Part shown: one piece after another, positions 24,373 to 31,169 of the stretch
Layout of the letters: the number at the start of each line of letters is the position of its first letter
Position numbering within the stretch: the stretch's first letter is position 1
DNA from: an uncultured Lachnospiraceae bacterium
GTDB lineage: Bacteria > Bacillota > Clostridia > Lachnospirales > Lachnospiraceae
Assembly (NCBI GenBank): GCA_910585995.1
Contig: CAJUGG010000097.1
Coordinates: forward strand, 1-31,169
Reading direction: 5' to 3'
DNA length: 31,169 bases
The notes under the pieces: generated by a model
The model's database searches: none
Told to the model about the DNA's origin: nothing
What the model saw: only the letters and a program-made list of their open reading frames with translations
Translations under genes and position numbers: made by a program

Positions 24373-24408
24373 TGCGCTGTATGGACGATCTGTACAGCGC
24401 ATTTGTTT
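24373..24408 (+). terminator. Rho-independent terminator after rex
   Basis: TGCGCTGTA (24373-24381) pairs with TACAGCGCA (24393-24401), followed by TTTGTTT. The stem is perfect over 9 bp, 29 bases after the rex stop. Confidence 0.7.
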
Positions 24409-24447
24409 GTGGATATGGGTTGATTAGACGGAGGAACAAGCAACAAT

Positions 24448-25323
24448 ATGGCAGGAACAGAATATACTAACATAGGGGAACAGATCTTAGAAAAGCTTCC
24501 AGTACGAAAGGCAAGATCCAATAAGGGCACCTATGGGAAAGCGTTGTGCGCCGCAGGAAGCCTGAATATGGCAGGGGCAGCCTATCTGTGCGGCTATGGC
24601 GCCTATCGGGCCGGAGCGGGGCTTGTGCGGCTGTATACGCCAAAGGAAAACCGGGTGATCTTACAGGAATTGCTGCCGGAAGCGATACTGACGACGTTTG
24701 ATAGGGAAGCACTCGATCAAAGCACATTGCGCGAGGCGTTAAACTGGGCAAGTGTGGCAGCTGTGGGACCGGGGATCGGGAATGAAGCCTGGGTATCAGA
24801 GCTTATGGAACAGATTCTTTCGGATTTCCATAAGCCTCTGGTGATAGACGCTGACGGACTGAATGCTATCGCCAAGCATAGAGAGCGGTTAAAAGAGCAT
24901 CAAGGAGAGATCATCGTAACGCCGCATGTGGGAGAATTTTCCAGATTGAGCGGGCAGCCAATCGATGTGATCCTGAAGGATGTGCCGTACTGGGCTTCCT
25001 GGTTTGCTAAGGAATACCACTGTATCTGTGTGTTAAAAGATGCACCGAGCGCGGTAGGAGCCATGGACGGCACATGTTATGTCAATACTACCGGAAATCA
25101 TGGCATGTCTACCGGGGGAAGCGGAGATGTGCTGACCGGAATTATCACAGGACTTTTAGGGCAGAAGGTGGCACCTTTGGATGCGGCGCTTCTTGGCGTC
25201 TGGCTGCATGGCAGAGCCGGTGATCTGGCAGCGCAGGCAGAAGGCGCCTATGGGATGATGGCCAGACATCTGATTCAATATCTGCCGCAGGCAATGACAA
25301 CAGAAAATACAACGAGGAGATAA
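24448..25323 (+). CDS. nnrD: ADP-dependent NAD(P)H-hydrate dehydratase
   Basis: NnrD repairs damaged NADH and NADPH by dehydrating their hydrates with ADP. The 291-residue protein is the ribokinase-like dehydratase domain alone, with RSNKGTYGKALCAAGS near 24-39, VGPGIG near 107, VIDADGLNAI near 131, VTPHVGEFSRL near 153 and the GGSGDVLTGI nucleotide site near 226. The N-terminal epimerase domain (NnrE), fused in many bacteria, is absent here, so it would have to be encoded elsewhere. GAGG at 24431-24434 precedes the ATG by about 13 bases. alr follows 5 bases after the stop, so the two are one operon. Confidence 0.93.
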   Translation: MAGTEYTNIGEQILEKLPVRKARSNKGTYGKALCAAGSLNMAGAAYLCGYGAYRAGAGLVRLYTPKENRVILQELLPEAILTTFDREALDQSTLREALNWASVAAVGPGIGNEAWVSELMEQILSDFHKPLVIDADGLNAIAKHRERLKEHQGEIIVTPHVGEFSRLSGQPIDVILKDVPYWASWFAKEYHCICVLKDAPSAVGAMDGTCYVNTTGNHGMSTGGSGDVLTGIITGLLGQKVAPLDAALLGVWLHGRAGDLAAQAEGAYGMMARHLIQYLPQAMTTENTTRR

Positions 25324-25328
25324 GAGAT

Positions 25329-26501
25329 ATGCAACACTATCTAAGGGTCTGTGCAGAGATTAATCTGGATGCAGCAGCATATAATTTTGAAAATATGAAA
25401 AAAAATCTTCAGATGGATACCAAGATGATGGCAGTGGTCAAGACAGACGGCTATGGACACGGAGCACTGCCCATCGCCCGTATGGCGCAGGAATATGCGT
25501 ATATCTGGGGATTTGCAGTCGCTACGATAGAAGAAGCCGTACAGCTTAGAAACTTTGGGATTCACAAGCCGGTCCTGATCCTTGGCTTTGTATTTCCCGA
25601 CGGATACGAAACGCTAATACGCCACAAGATACGTCCGGCAGTTTTTAAGCTCTCCATGGCAAAACAATTGTCAGAAGAAGCTGTGCGCCAAGGAAAAACG
25701 GTGCACGTACATATTAAAGTGGACACAGGGATGTCCAGAATCGGATTTAAAGATGATATAGAAAGTGCAAAGATTGTGCGCGAGATCAGTCTCTTGCCCA
25801 ATGTGGAGATTGAGGGGGTCTTTACGCATTTTTCACGGGCGGATGAGCGGGAAAAACAGACGGCGAGAGAACAGTTGTCCCGCTATCTGCATTTTCTTGC
25901 GCTGTTAGAAGAGCAGGGGGTGCGGCCTAAGATCAGGCATTGTTCCAACAGCGCGGGGATTATTGATCTGAAAGAAGCGAATCTGGATATGGTGCGGGCC
26001 GGGATCTCGATCTATGGGATGTATCCTTCGGAGGAGGTAGAGAAGCTTGCGGTGCCGTTGGCGCCTGTGATGACGCTGAAAAGTCATGTGGTATATCTCA
26101 AAGAGATCGAAAAGGGTACAGCCGTCAGCTATGGAGGCACCTATGTGGCAAAGGATACAATGCGGATTGCGACGATTCCTGTCGGGTATGGGGACGGATA
26201 TCCCCGGTCGCTGTCCAATAAAGGGTGGGTGCTGATACGGGGGCAGAGAGCACCCATTGTCGGACGGGTCTGTATGGATCAGTTTATGGTGGATGTGACG
26301 CAGATTCATGAAGTACGAGAAGGCGATATGGTGATCTTGATCGGCTCAGATGGGGGAGATGCGATTACTATGGAGGGCTTAGGGGAGTTGTCTGGAAGAT
26401 TTCACTATGAACTGGCCTGTGATATCGGGAAGCGGGTGCCGCGGCGATTCTGGAAAGACGGACAGATTGTGGGGGTGCAGGACTGTTTTGAGGTGCTTTA
26501 G
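25329..26501 (+). CDS. alr: Alanine racemase
   Basis: Alr interconverts L- and D-alanine for peptidoglycan, using PLP. The 390-residue length is typical. The cofactor lysine is Lys38 in MAVVKTDGYGHGALPIA, where the usual VVKADAYGHG is slightly changed. The opposite-face catalytic tyrosine is Tyr268 in AVSYGGTYVA. Other family blocks are HIKVDTGMSRIGF near 136-148, FTHFSRADE near 165, CSNSAGIID near 203, RAGISIYGMYPS, IPVGYGDGYPR and GRVCMDQFMVDVT. GAGGAGATAAGAG around the nnrD stop supplies the ribosome site. A hairpin (26501-26532) follows, then mazF. Confidence 0.97.
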   Translation: MQHYLRVCAEINLDAAAYNFENMKKNLQMDTKMMAVVKTDGYGHGALPIARMAQEYAYIWGFAVATIEEAVQLRNFGIHKPVLILGFVFPDGYETLIRHKIRPAVFKLSMAKQLSEEAVRQGKTVHVHIKVDTGMSRIGFKDDIESAKIVREISLLPNVEIEGVFTHFSRADEREKQTAREQLSRYLHFLALLEEQGVRPKIRHCSNSAGIIDLKEANLDMVRAGISIYGMYPSEEVEKLAVPLAPVMTLKSHVVYLKEIEKGTAVSYGGTYVAKDTMRIATIPVGYGDGYPRSLSNKGWVLIRGQRAPIVGRVCMDQFMVDVTQIHEVREGDMVILIGSDGGDAITMEGLGELSGRFHYELACDIGKRVPRRFWKDGQIVGVQDCFEVL

Positions 26502-26532
26502 GATTGCGGGAGCATGAAATGCGGAGCAATCC
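26501..26532 (+). other. Two-tier hairpin after alr
   Basis: GGATTGC (26501-26507) pairs with GCAATCC (26526-26532), with an inner GCAT/ATGC stem. It begins at the last base of the alr stop codon and has no T-run. It may mark the alr mRNA end or allow partial readthrough into mazF. Confidence 0.45.
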
Positions 26533-26633
26533 GTGGCATCATGTGAATAAAATGGAAATAGATTGGAAATACTCTGACTGAAAAAAGCCGAAAACGGCGA
26601 TGGATTAGTGAGGCAGATCGGAGTGAGAGAGTA

Positions 26634-26981
26634 GTGATTATCAGGCGTGGGGATGTCTATTATGCAGATTTGAGGCCGGTGATTGGGTCGGAGCAGGGCG
26701 GGGTTCGTCCAGTGCTGATTATACAGAATGATATTGGGAATAAGCACAGTCCGACCGTGATCTGTGCGGCGATTACGTCAAAGATGAATAAGGCGAAGCT
26801 GCCGACACATGTGGAATTGCAGGCGTCTGCTTATCATATGGTGAAGGATTCGGTGATTTTATTGGAGCAGCTTCGGACAATTGATAAAAAGAGATTAAAA
26901 GACAAGGTATGTCATCTGGATGCTTCTATCCTGGAAAAAATAGATTCTGCGTTGAAAATCAGCCTGGAATTGGATACATAG
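26634..26981 (+). CDS. mazF: MazF/EndoA-type mRNA interferase
   Basis: This 115-residue protein closely matches the Gram-positive EndoA/MazF toxin, which cuts single-stranded mRNA at short motifs. Visible motifs are MIIRRGDVYYADLRPVIGSE, the catalytic-region arginine in GGVRPVLIIQNDIGNKHSPT, and the AAITSK strand with the conserved Thr/Ser. The start is GTG at 26634 with GGAG 11 bases upstream. As in Bacillus subtilis it lies after alr. However, the 132-base gap between them has no reading frame for the expected ribbon-helix-helix antitoxin. An unlinked antitoxin, or control by other means, is therefore implied. Confidence 0.92.
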   Translation: MIIRRGDVYYADLRPVIGSEQGGVRPVLIIQNDIGNKHSPTVICAAITSKMNKAKLPTHVELQASAYHMVKDSVILLEQLRTIDKKRLKDKVCHLDASILEKIDSALKISLELDT

Positions 26982-27052
26982 GCTTGCCAACCCGGATTCT
27001 GCATGATAGAATCTTAAGGATAACAAATGACAGAGAGAGAAGGAGGATGTTT

Positions 27053-27781
27053 ATGTCAGGACATTCGAAGTTTGCAAACATAAAGCATAAAAAGGAGAAA
27101 AATGATGCGGCAAAGGGTAAGATCTTTACGATTATTGGCCGTGAAATTGCAGTAGCAGTCAAGGAGGGAGGACCAGACCCGAATAATAACAGCCGTCTAA
27201 GAGATGTGATTGCAAAGGCAAAAGCCAACAATATGCCCAATGACACCATTGACCGAGGGATCAAGCGGGCTGCCGGAGATGCAGGTTCCGTGAATTATGA
27301 GCATGTTACATATGAAGGATATGGGCCTAGCGGGATCGCGATTATCGTGGAGGCTCTGACCGATAATAAAAACCGGACAGCTTCTAATGTGCGGAATGCA
27401 TTTACCAAAGGAAACGGCAGTCTTGGCACGACGGGGTGTGTGTCCTATATGTTTGAGCAGAAAGGGCAGATCATCATTGACCGGGAAGAGTGTGAGATGG
27501 AGGCGGATGATCTGATGATGCTGGCTCTGGATGCTGGTGCAGAGGATTTTTCCGAGGAAGAGGACAGTTATGAGGTACTGACAAGTCCGGATGACTTCTC
27601 GGCGGTCAGAGAGGCCTTAGAAAAGGAAAATATACCGATGGCACAGGCAGAGGTGACAATGATTCCGCAGAATTATGTGACTCTGAGTGATGAAAATGAT
27701 ATCAAATATCTGAATCGGACACTGGATCTTTTAGATGATGACGACGATGTGCAGGCAGTCTATCATAACTGGGATGAGTAA
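27053..27781 (+). CDS. yebC: YebC/PmpR family protein
   Basis: This is a 242-residue YebC-family protein. Members were long called transcriptional regulators; more recent work links some to translation of difficult (for example proline-rich) sequences. The N-terminal block SGHSKFANIKHKKEKNDAAK is diagnostic, although Trp of the usual SGHSKWANI is Phe here. KANNMPNDTIDRGIKRAAG, YEGYGPSGIAIIVE, NRTASNVRNAF and the acidic C-terminus (LDDDDDVQAVYHNWD) also fit. The frame is open upstream, but ATG 27053 is correct by family and has AAGGAGG at 27040-27046. An earlier ATG at 27047 overlaps the ribosome site. It may be cotranscribed with mazF upstream (71-base gap) and the next gene (2-base gap). Confidence 0.95.
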   Translation: MSGHSKFANIKHKKEKNDAAKGKIFTIIGREIAVAVKEGGPDPNNNSRLRDVIAKAKANNMPNDTIDRGIKRAAGDAGSVNYEHVTYEGYGPSGIAIIVEALTDNKNRTASNVRNAFTKGNGSLGTTGCVSYMFEQKGQIIIDREECEMEADDLMMLALDAGAEDFSEEEDSYEVLTSPDDFSAVREALEKENIPMAQAEVTMIPQNYVTLSDENDIKYLNRTLDLLDDDDDVQAVYHNWDE

Positions 27782-27783
27782 TC

Positions 27784-28710
27784 ATGCTGAAAATATTTAA
27801 AGAGGGCATATGCCCGAAATGCCACGAGAAGATACAGGTGCCGGATGATCGGGATGAGATCATCTGTATGTACTGCGGACAAAAGATCCGCAGAGATCTG
27901 GCGCTGGGAATAGAAAAAGAAACCGACACTGCGGCCTGTGAGGAGAAAAGAGCACAGGCCTTAAAAGGTCTGTCAGAGTTGATCCATCAGTGTGATAAGC
28001 CATTTCAGGCTTTTAAAAAGGATCGGTATCCGGGGATGGTGGAGTATTATGAACGGACGTATAAAGAGACGTTTCAGGCGATGGAGTATCTGTATCAGAA
28101 CAGCCAGAGTCCAGAAGAATGGCTGCAGCAGATGGCAGAACACTTTGTAGAAGTCTCTAAAGAAGATATAAGCAAATATCGGACCAAAGGGCAGAAGAAC
28201 AGACGGCAGCTAGATCTAAATTTTTTGATTAGTATCTATCTGATTCCGGCGATGCTTCAGCAGAAAGGAGAGGTCTTTGACCCGTTTGCAGATCAATTGC
28301 TTATGACCTGGAATGAAGCCTATGGGACGACTCTTGGAAAAGCTCATTATGAGGAGATCGTAAAGGGCTTTCGCAGGAAATTGTGTTATATTACGACCGC
28401 AGTTTGTGAAAGTCTTGGCAAAGATCAGGACTGTTATGAACTAAAACTTTTAAAGGAGTATCGGGATCAGTATCTGAATGTGACGCCAGAGGGACATGCG
28501 CTGATTGAGGAGTATTATGATATTGCGCCGACGATTGTAAAGCGGATGGACAGGCAGGCGGATCGCGACAAGGTCTATCGGGAACTGTATGAGAGGTATC
28601 TAAAGGCTTGTGTGGAGGATATTGAGAAGGGGGACTATGAAAGGTGTGGGAAGAAATATCAAGAGATGGTGATTGAGTTGAAGGGGCGGTATATGTTACA
28701 TGATAACTAA
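27784..28710 (+). CDS. Zinc-ribbon protein with C-terminal CFI-box-like motif, function unknown
   Basis: This is a 308-residue soluble protein. The N-terminus is a zinc ribbon with Cys10-X2-Cys13 and Cys28-X2-Cys31 (ICPKCHEK ... ICMYCGQK). The middle is helical and charged. The C-terminal part has LCYITTAVCESLGKDQDCYE (from residue 200) followed by LKLLKEYRDQYL, a pattern like the CFI-box domain (C-x-I-T-T-A followed by a helix with Leu-Arg-x-Phe/Tyr-Arg-Asp). That motif recurs at the ends of otherwise unrelated bacterial proteins. Its function is not known to me. The ATG lies 2 bases after yebC with only a weak GGGATGAG upstream, suggesting coupled translation. Confidence 0.7.
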   Translation: MLKIFKEGICPKCHEKIQVPDDRDEIICMYCGQKIRRDLALGIEKETDTAACEEKRAQALKGLSELIHQCDKPFQAFKKDRYPGMVEYYERTYKETFQAMEYLYQNSQSPEEWLQQMAEHFVEVSKEDISKYRTKGQKNRRQLDLNFLISIYLIPAMLQQKGEVFDPFADQLLMTWNEAYGTTLGKAHYEEIVKGFRRKLCYITTAVCESLGKDQDCYELKLLKEYRDQYLNVTPEGHALIEEYYDIAPTIVKRMDRQADRDKVYRELYERYLKACVEDIEKGDYERCGKKYQEMVIELKGRYMLHDN

Positions 28711-28740
28711 GAGGCTGCCCATCAAAGGAGGATGATAAGG

Positions 28741-30021
28741 ATGAATAATTACAGGCCGGATACAATCTGTGTGCAGGCGGGATGGAAACCGAAAAAGGGA
28801 GAACCTAGAGTGCTTCCGATCTATCAGAGTACGACGTTTAAGTATGATACGACAGATGAGATGGGGCGATTGTTTGCGTTGGAGGATGAGGGGTATTTTT
28901 ATACAAGGCTTCAGAATCCGACGAATGATGCGGTAGCGGAGAAGATTGCGGCGCTGGAAGGCGGAGTAGCGGCGATGCTGACGTCTTCGGGACAGGCAGC
29001 GAATTTTTATACGATTGCCAATCTGTGTCAGGCAGGGGATCATATTGTGTGCTCGGCAAAAGTGTATGGCGGGACGTTTAATCTGTATGCGGCAACAATT
29101 AAAAAGTTGGGCATTGATTGTACTTTTGTAGATCCAGATGCTTCGGCAGAGGAGATCGAGAAAGCTTTTCAAGAGAATACAAAGGCTGTAGTCGGGGAGA
29201 CGATTGCCAATCCGGCGCTGACAGTGTTGGATATTGAGAAATTTGCCACTTTGGCTCATCGGCATGGGGTGCCGCTGATTGTGGATAATACATTTGCGAC
29301 GCCGGTGAATTGTCGTCCATTTGAATTTGGAGCAGACATTGTGACACATTCTACTACTAAATATATGGACGGACATGCGATGGCTGTGGGCGGATGTATC
29401 GTGGACAGCGGAAATTTTGATTGGGAAGCTTATGCAGAGAAATTTCCAGGGTTGACCACACCAGATGAGACATATCATGGCGTGGTGTATACCAAACAAT
29501 TTGGAAAGAAAGCATTTATCACCAAGGCGACCGCACAGCTTATGCGAGATCTGGGCAGTATTCCATCGCCAATGAACTCTTTTTTATTGAATGTGGGACT
29601 GGAGACACTCTCTCTACGGATGGAAAAGCACTGTAGCAATGCAAAAAAAGTGGCAGAGTATCTGGCACAACATGAAAAAGTGGAATTTGTCAATTGCGCG
29701 ATGCTAAAAGGAGATACCTATTATGAATTGGCGCAAAAATATATGCCAAAGGGAACCTGCGGTGTGCTTTCGTTTGGACTAAAAGGAACAAAAGAAGATG
29801 CGGTACGATTTATGGACAGCTTAAAGCTCTGCGCGATTGTGACACATGTGGCAGATGCTAGAACGTGCGTTCTGCATCCGGCAAGTCATACCCATCGACA
29901 GATGAATGAAGAACAGTTAAGAGAAGCAGGCGTTACACCTGGCATGATTCGCTTATCTGTGGGGATTGAACATCCACAAGATATTATAGAGGATTTAGAG
30001 CAGGCACTTTTGCAGGTATAG
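28741..30021 (+). CDS. metY: O-acetylhomoserine sulfhydrylase (aminocarboxypropyltransferase)
   Basis: This PLP enzyme makes homocysteine (or methionine with methanethiol) from O-acetylhomoserine and sulfide. The 426-residue length is typical of MetY and longer than cystathionine gamma-synthase (about 380). It has the family blocks PIYQSTTFKYD, YTRLQNPTNDAVAEKIAALE, SSGQAANFYTI, YGGTFNLY, VDNTFATP near 178 and the cofactor lysine Lys207 in HSTTKYMDGHA. The C-terminus has HPASHTHRQ and RLSVGIEH. An ATG at 28732 sits directly on the AAGGAGG (28725-28731), so ATG 28741, 9 bases away, is the start. A bidirectional terminator follows. Confidence 0.95.
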   Translation: MNNYRPDTICVQAGWKPKKGEPRVLPIYQSTTFKYDTTDEMGRLFALEDEGYFYTRLQNPTNDAVAEKIAALEGGVAAMLTSSGQAANFYTIANLCQAGDHIVCSAKVYGGTFNLYAATIKKLGIDCTFVDPDASAEEIEKAFQENTKAVVGETIANPALTVLDIEKFATLAHRHGVPLIVDNTFATPVNCRPFEFGADIVTHSTTKYMDGHAMAVGGCIVDSGNFDWEAYAEKFPGLTTPDETYHGVVYTKQFGKKAFITKATAQLMRDLGSIPSPMNSFLLNVGLETLSLRMEKHCSNAKKVAEYLAQHEKVEFVNCAMLKGDTYYELAQKYMPKGTCGVLSFGLKGTKEDAVRFMDSLKLCAIVTHVADARTCVLHPASHTHRQMNEEQLREAGVTPGMIRLSVGIEHPQDIIEDLEQALLQV

Positions 30022-30030
30022 AAAAAATAG

Positions 30031-30063
30031 TAAGCCAGGAACAGCACAAAGGTTCCTGGCTTA
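30031..30063. terminator. Bidirectional terminator between convergent genes
   Basis: TAAGCCAGGAAC (30031-30042) pairs perfectly with GTTCCTGGCTTA (30052-30063). On the + strand TTATTATTGTTTC follows, and on the minus strand CTATTTTTTC follows. It can therefore end both metY and the opposing gene. Confidence 0.85.
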
Positions 30064-30066
30064 TTA

Positions 30067-31169
30067 TTATTGTTTCTTTTTTAACAAATCATCTAATTTG
30101 TCTTTTCCTTTACTAATTTGATTGCTGATATTTTGTTTTTGTTCTAATATCATTTGCTGACGTTGTTCTTTTAGTTCTTTAGCATGTTGAGCTTTTTCCT
30201 GCATCATTTGTGTATAATCCCGCTGCAAATTTTCTTCATTAATAATATCAAATACTTTATTTTTATTGATATGGCAAAAACAGCAACTACTCATATCACT
30301 CGTATTAAATTGTCCACAGCCACAAAACCAATAATCATCCATTGCAACAGGCATATAAAGATACTTATTATGAGATATTAGTTGGTCTTTCAATTTATTT
30401 GACATAAATTTTATTAATTCTGGTTTAAATTGTATGTTTAGCGGGGCTTCTAACAATTCTAACGGACCATGATCTTCATTATTCCATATCACATCATTTT
30501 CAAATACTATATTTTTAATTGTTAGTTTGCATTTTCTTGTATTGTTATCTGGTAAAAGAATGTTCATATTGGTAGAAAATGATTGATTAGGTAAAATAGT
30601 CAAATCTAATAAGTTAGAATCTGATGCTTCTGCTAAAGGTGCTTGAAGATAGTCGAAACATAAAATATCCATATAGATGGCTTTAATAGTGGCATCAGAT
30701 AAATTTTGTAATGTAAGTTCAAGATACAGGTTTGTATCGTTTGTTGAAACAATATCTTGGCGATTGACTATCAACGGGCAGCCTTTTTTCCAAGCAGGAC
30801 GCAACTCTTGTTTCAATACTGTTTTATCATTTGCTTTTTTGGACTTAGTTTTTTCTACAGCATTATGTATGGTGACAATTTCATCGACAGTTCCATCTGA
30901 ATCATAATCAAGTTGCATTTGACTGGATACTTGTTGCTTATTTCTTATAAGAAAGACTAAAATAGGAATGAGTATTGGAAATAAAGTTGCTAAAATCAAG
31001 TAACTATCTGCACTTTTAGGTACATATATATTCCATAATTTGTGTAATGCTAATAAATAAACGAATAAAAAAATAAGTCCAATTTTATCAATGTAGTTTC
31101 CTACAACTGGTATATAAGAAATAAAAGGATTTCTCAATATTGCACATAAAATCAATAAAATAGATAATA
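30067..31169 (-). CDS. Unrecognised membrane protein with zinc ribbon (5' end outside window)
   Basis: I do not recognise this protein. The minus-strand frame stays open to the window edge. The first possible start, TTG at 31155, falls inside a hydrophobic helix, so the true start is probably beyond the window. The visible 367 or so residues contain two or three membrane helices in the first 75 residues (including IGLIFLFVYLLALHKL and LILATLFPILIPILVFLI). A DYDSDGTVDEI loop like a calcium site follows, then a beta-rich domain. A zinc ribbon follows, CGCGQFNTSDMSSCCFC, resembling ribbons that begin with a tryptophan-type CxCG. The end is a Gln/Lys/Glu coiled coil (about 300-362). The DNA is clearly more AT-rich than its neighbours, suggesting acquisition. 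It converges on metY. Confidence 0.72.
   Translation of the reverse strand, partial: LSILLILCAILRNPFISYIPVVGNYIDKIGLIFLFVYLLALHKLWNIYVPKSADSYLILATLFPILIPILVFLIRNKQQVSSQMQLDYDSDGTVDEIVTIHNAVEKTKSKKANDKTVLKQELRPAWKKGCPLIVNRQDIVSTNDTNLYLELTLQNLSDATIKAIYMDILCFDYLQAPLAEASDSNLLDLTILPNQSFSTNMNILLPDNNTRKCKLTIKNIVFENDVIWNNEDHGPLELLEAPLNIQFKPELIKFMSNKLKDQLISHNKYLYMPVAMDDYWFCGCGQFNTSDMSSCCFCHINKNKVFDIINEENLQRDYTQMMQEKAQHAKELKEQRQQMILEQKQNISNQISKGKDKLDDLLKKKQ

Noticed and set aside
26587..26600. Short GCCG-AAAA-CGGC hairpin before mazF
   Set aside because: The stem is only 4 bp. The A-run is on the wrong side for a + strand terminator and there is no minus-strand gene for it to serve.

Overview
The window reads as chromosomal DNA of an acetogenic, Gram-positive, low-to-moderate-GC Clostridia, most like a Lachnospiraceae acetogen of the Blautia type. 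The evidence is a Wood-Ljungdahl gene block, strong AAGGAGG Shine-Dalgarno sites, a clostridial Rex repressor, and neighbours such as alr-mazF, YebC and a PucR-type regulator. The genus is inferred from gene content, not from a marker gene.

Region 1 (1-11838) is the Wood-Ljungdahl block, all on the + strand. It starts inside acsB (acetyl-CoA synthase). It continues with acsD and acsC (the two subunits of the corrinoid iron-sulfur protein, CFeSP), acsE (methyltransferase), two unrecognised small membrane proteins, acsV (reductive activator of the corrinoid protein) and a DUF3786-type protein. The folate genes fhs, fchA and folD follow. Fhs, FchA and FolD take formate to methylene-THF. AcsE passes the methyl group to AcsCD, AcsV repairs oxidised cobalamin, and AcsB joins methyl, CO and CoA. 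CO dehydrogenase and methylene-THF reductase genes are not in the window. A terminator and a fresh promoter lie between acsB and acsD, and hairpins punctuate the block, so it is probably several transcription units. FolD lacks two residues needed for cyclohydrolase activity, which fits the presence of a separate FchA. A perfect 13-bp terminator closes the block.

Region 2 (11862-18354) is a tightly packed + strand signalling module: a PucR/CdaR-type regulator, a secreted protein with calcium-loop-like repeats, an OmpR-type response regulator, a sensor kinase, a membrane-anchored extracytoplasmic protein and a cell-wall amidase. Several of these genes overlap. It looks like an envelope-sensing operon.

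Region 3 (18361-23700) holds a minus-strand ABC-F ATPase and, divergent from it, a large secreted protein with a transglutaminase-like domain and three fibronectin type III domains. A 194-nt near-perfect palindrome sits between the two divergent promoters. A second, 88-nt palindrome follows the secreted-protein gene.

Region 4 (23709-30063) is housekeeping and redox: rex, nnrD, alr, mazF without a visible antitoxin, yebC, a zinc-ribbon protein and metY, ending at a bidirectional terminator. The window ends with an AT-rich minus-strand gene for a membrane and zinc-ribbon protein of unknown function, cut by the window edge. No tRNA, rRNA, CRISPR array or intact transposase gene was seen.
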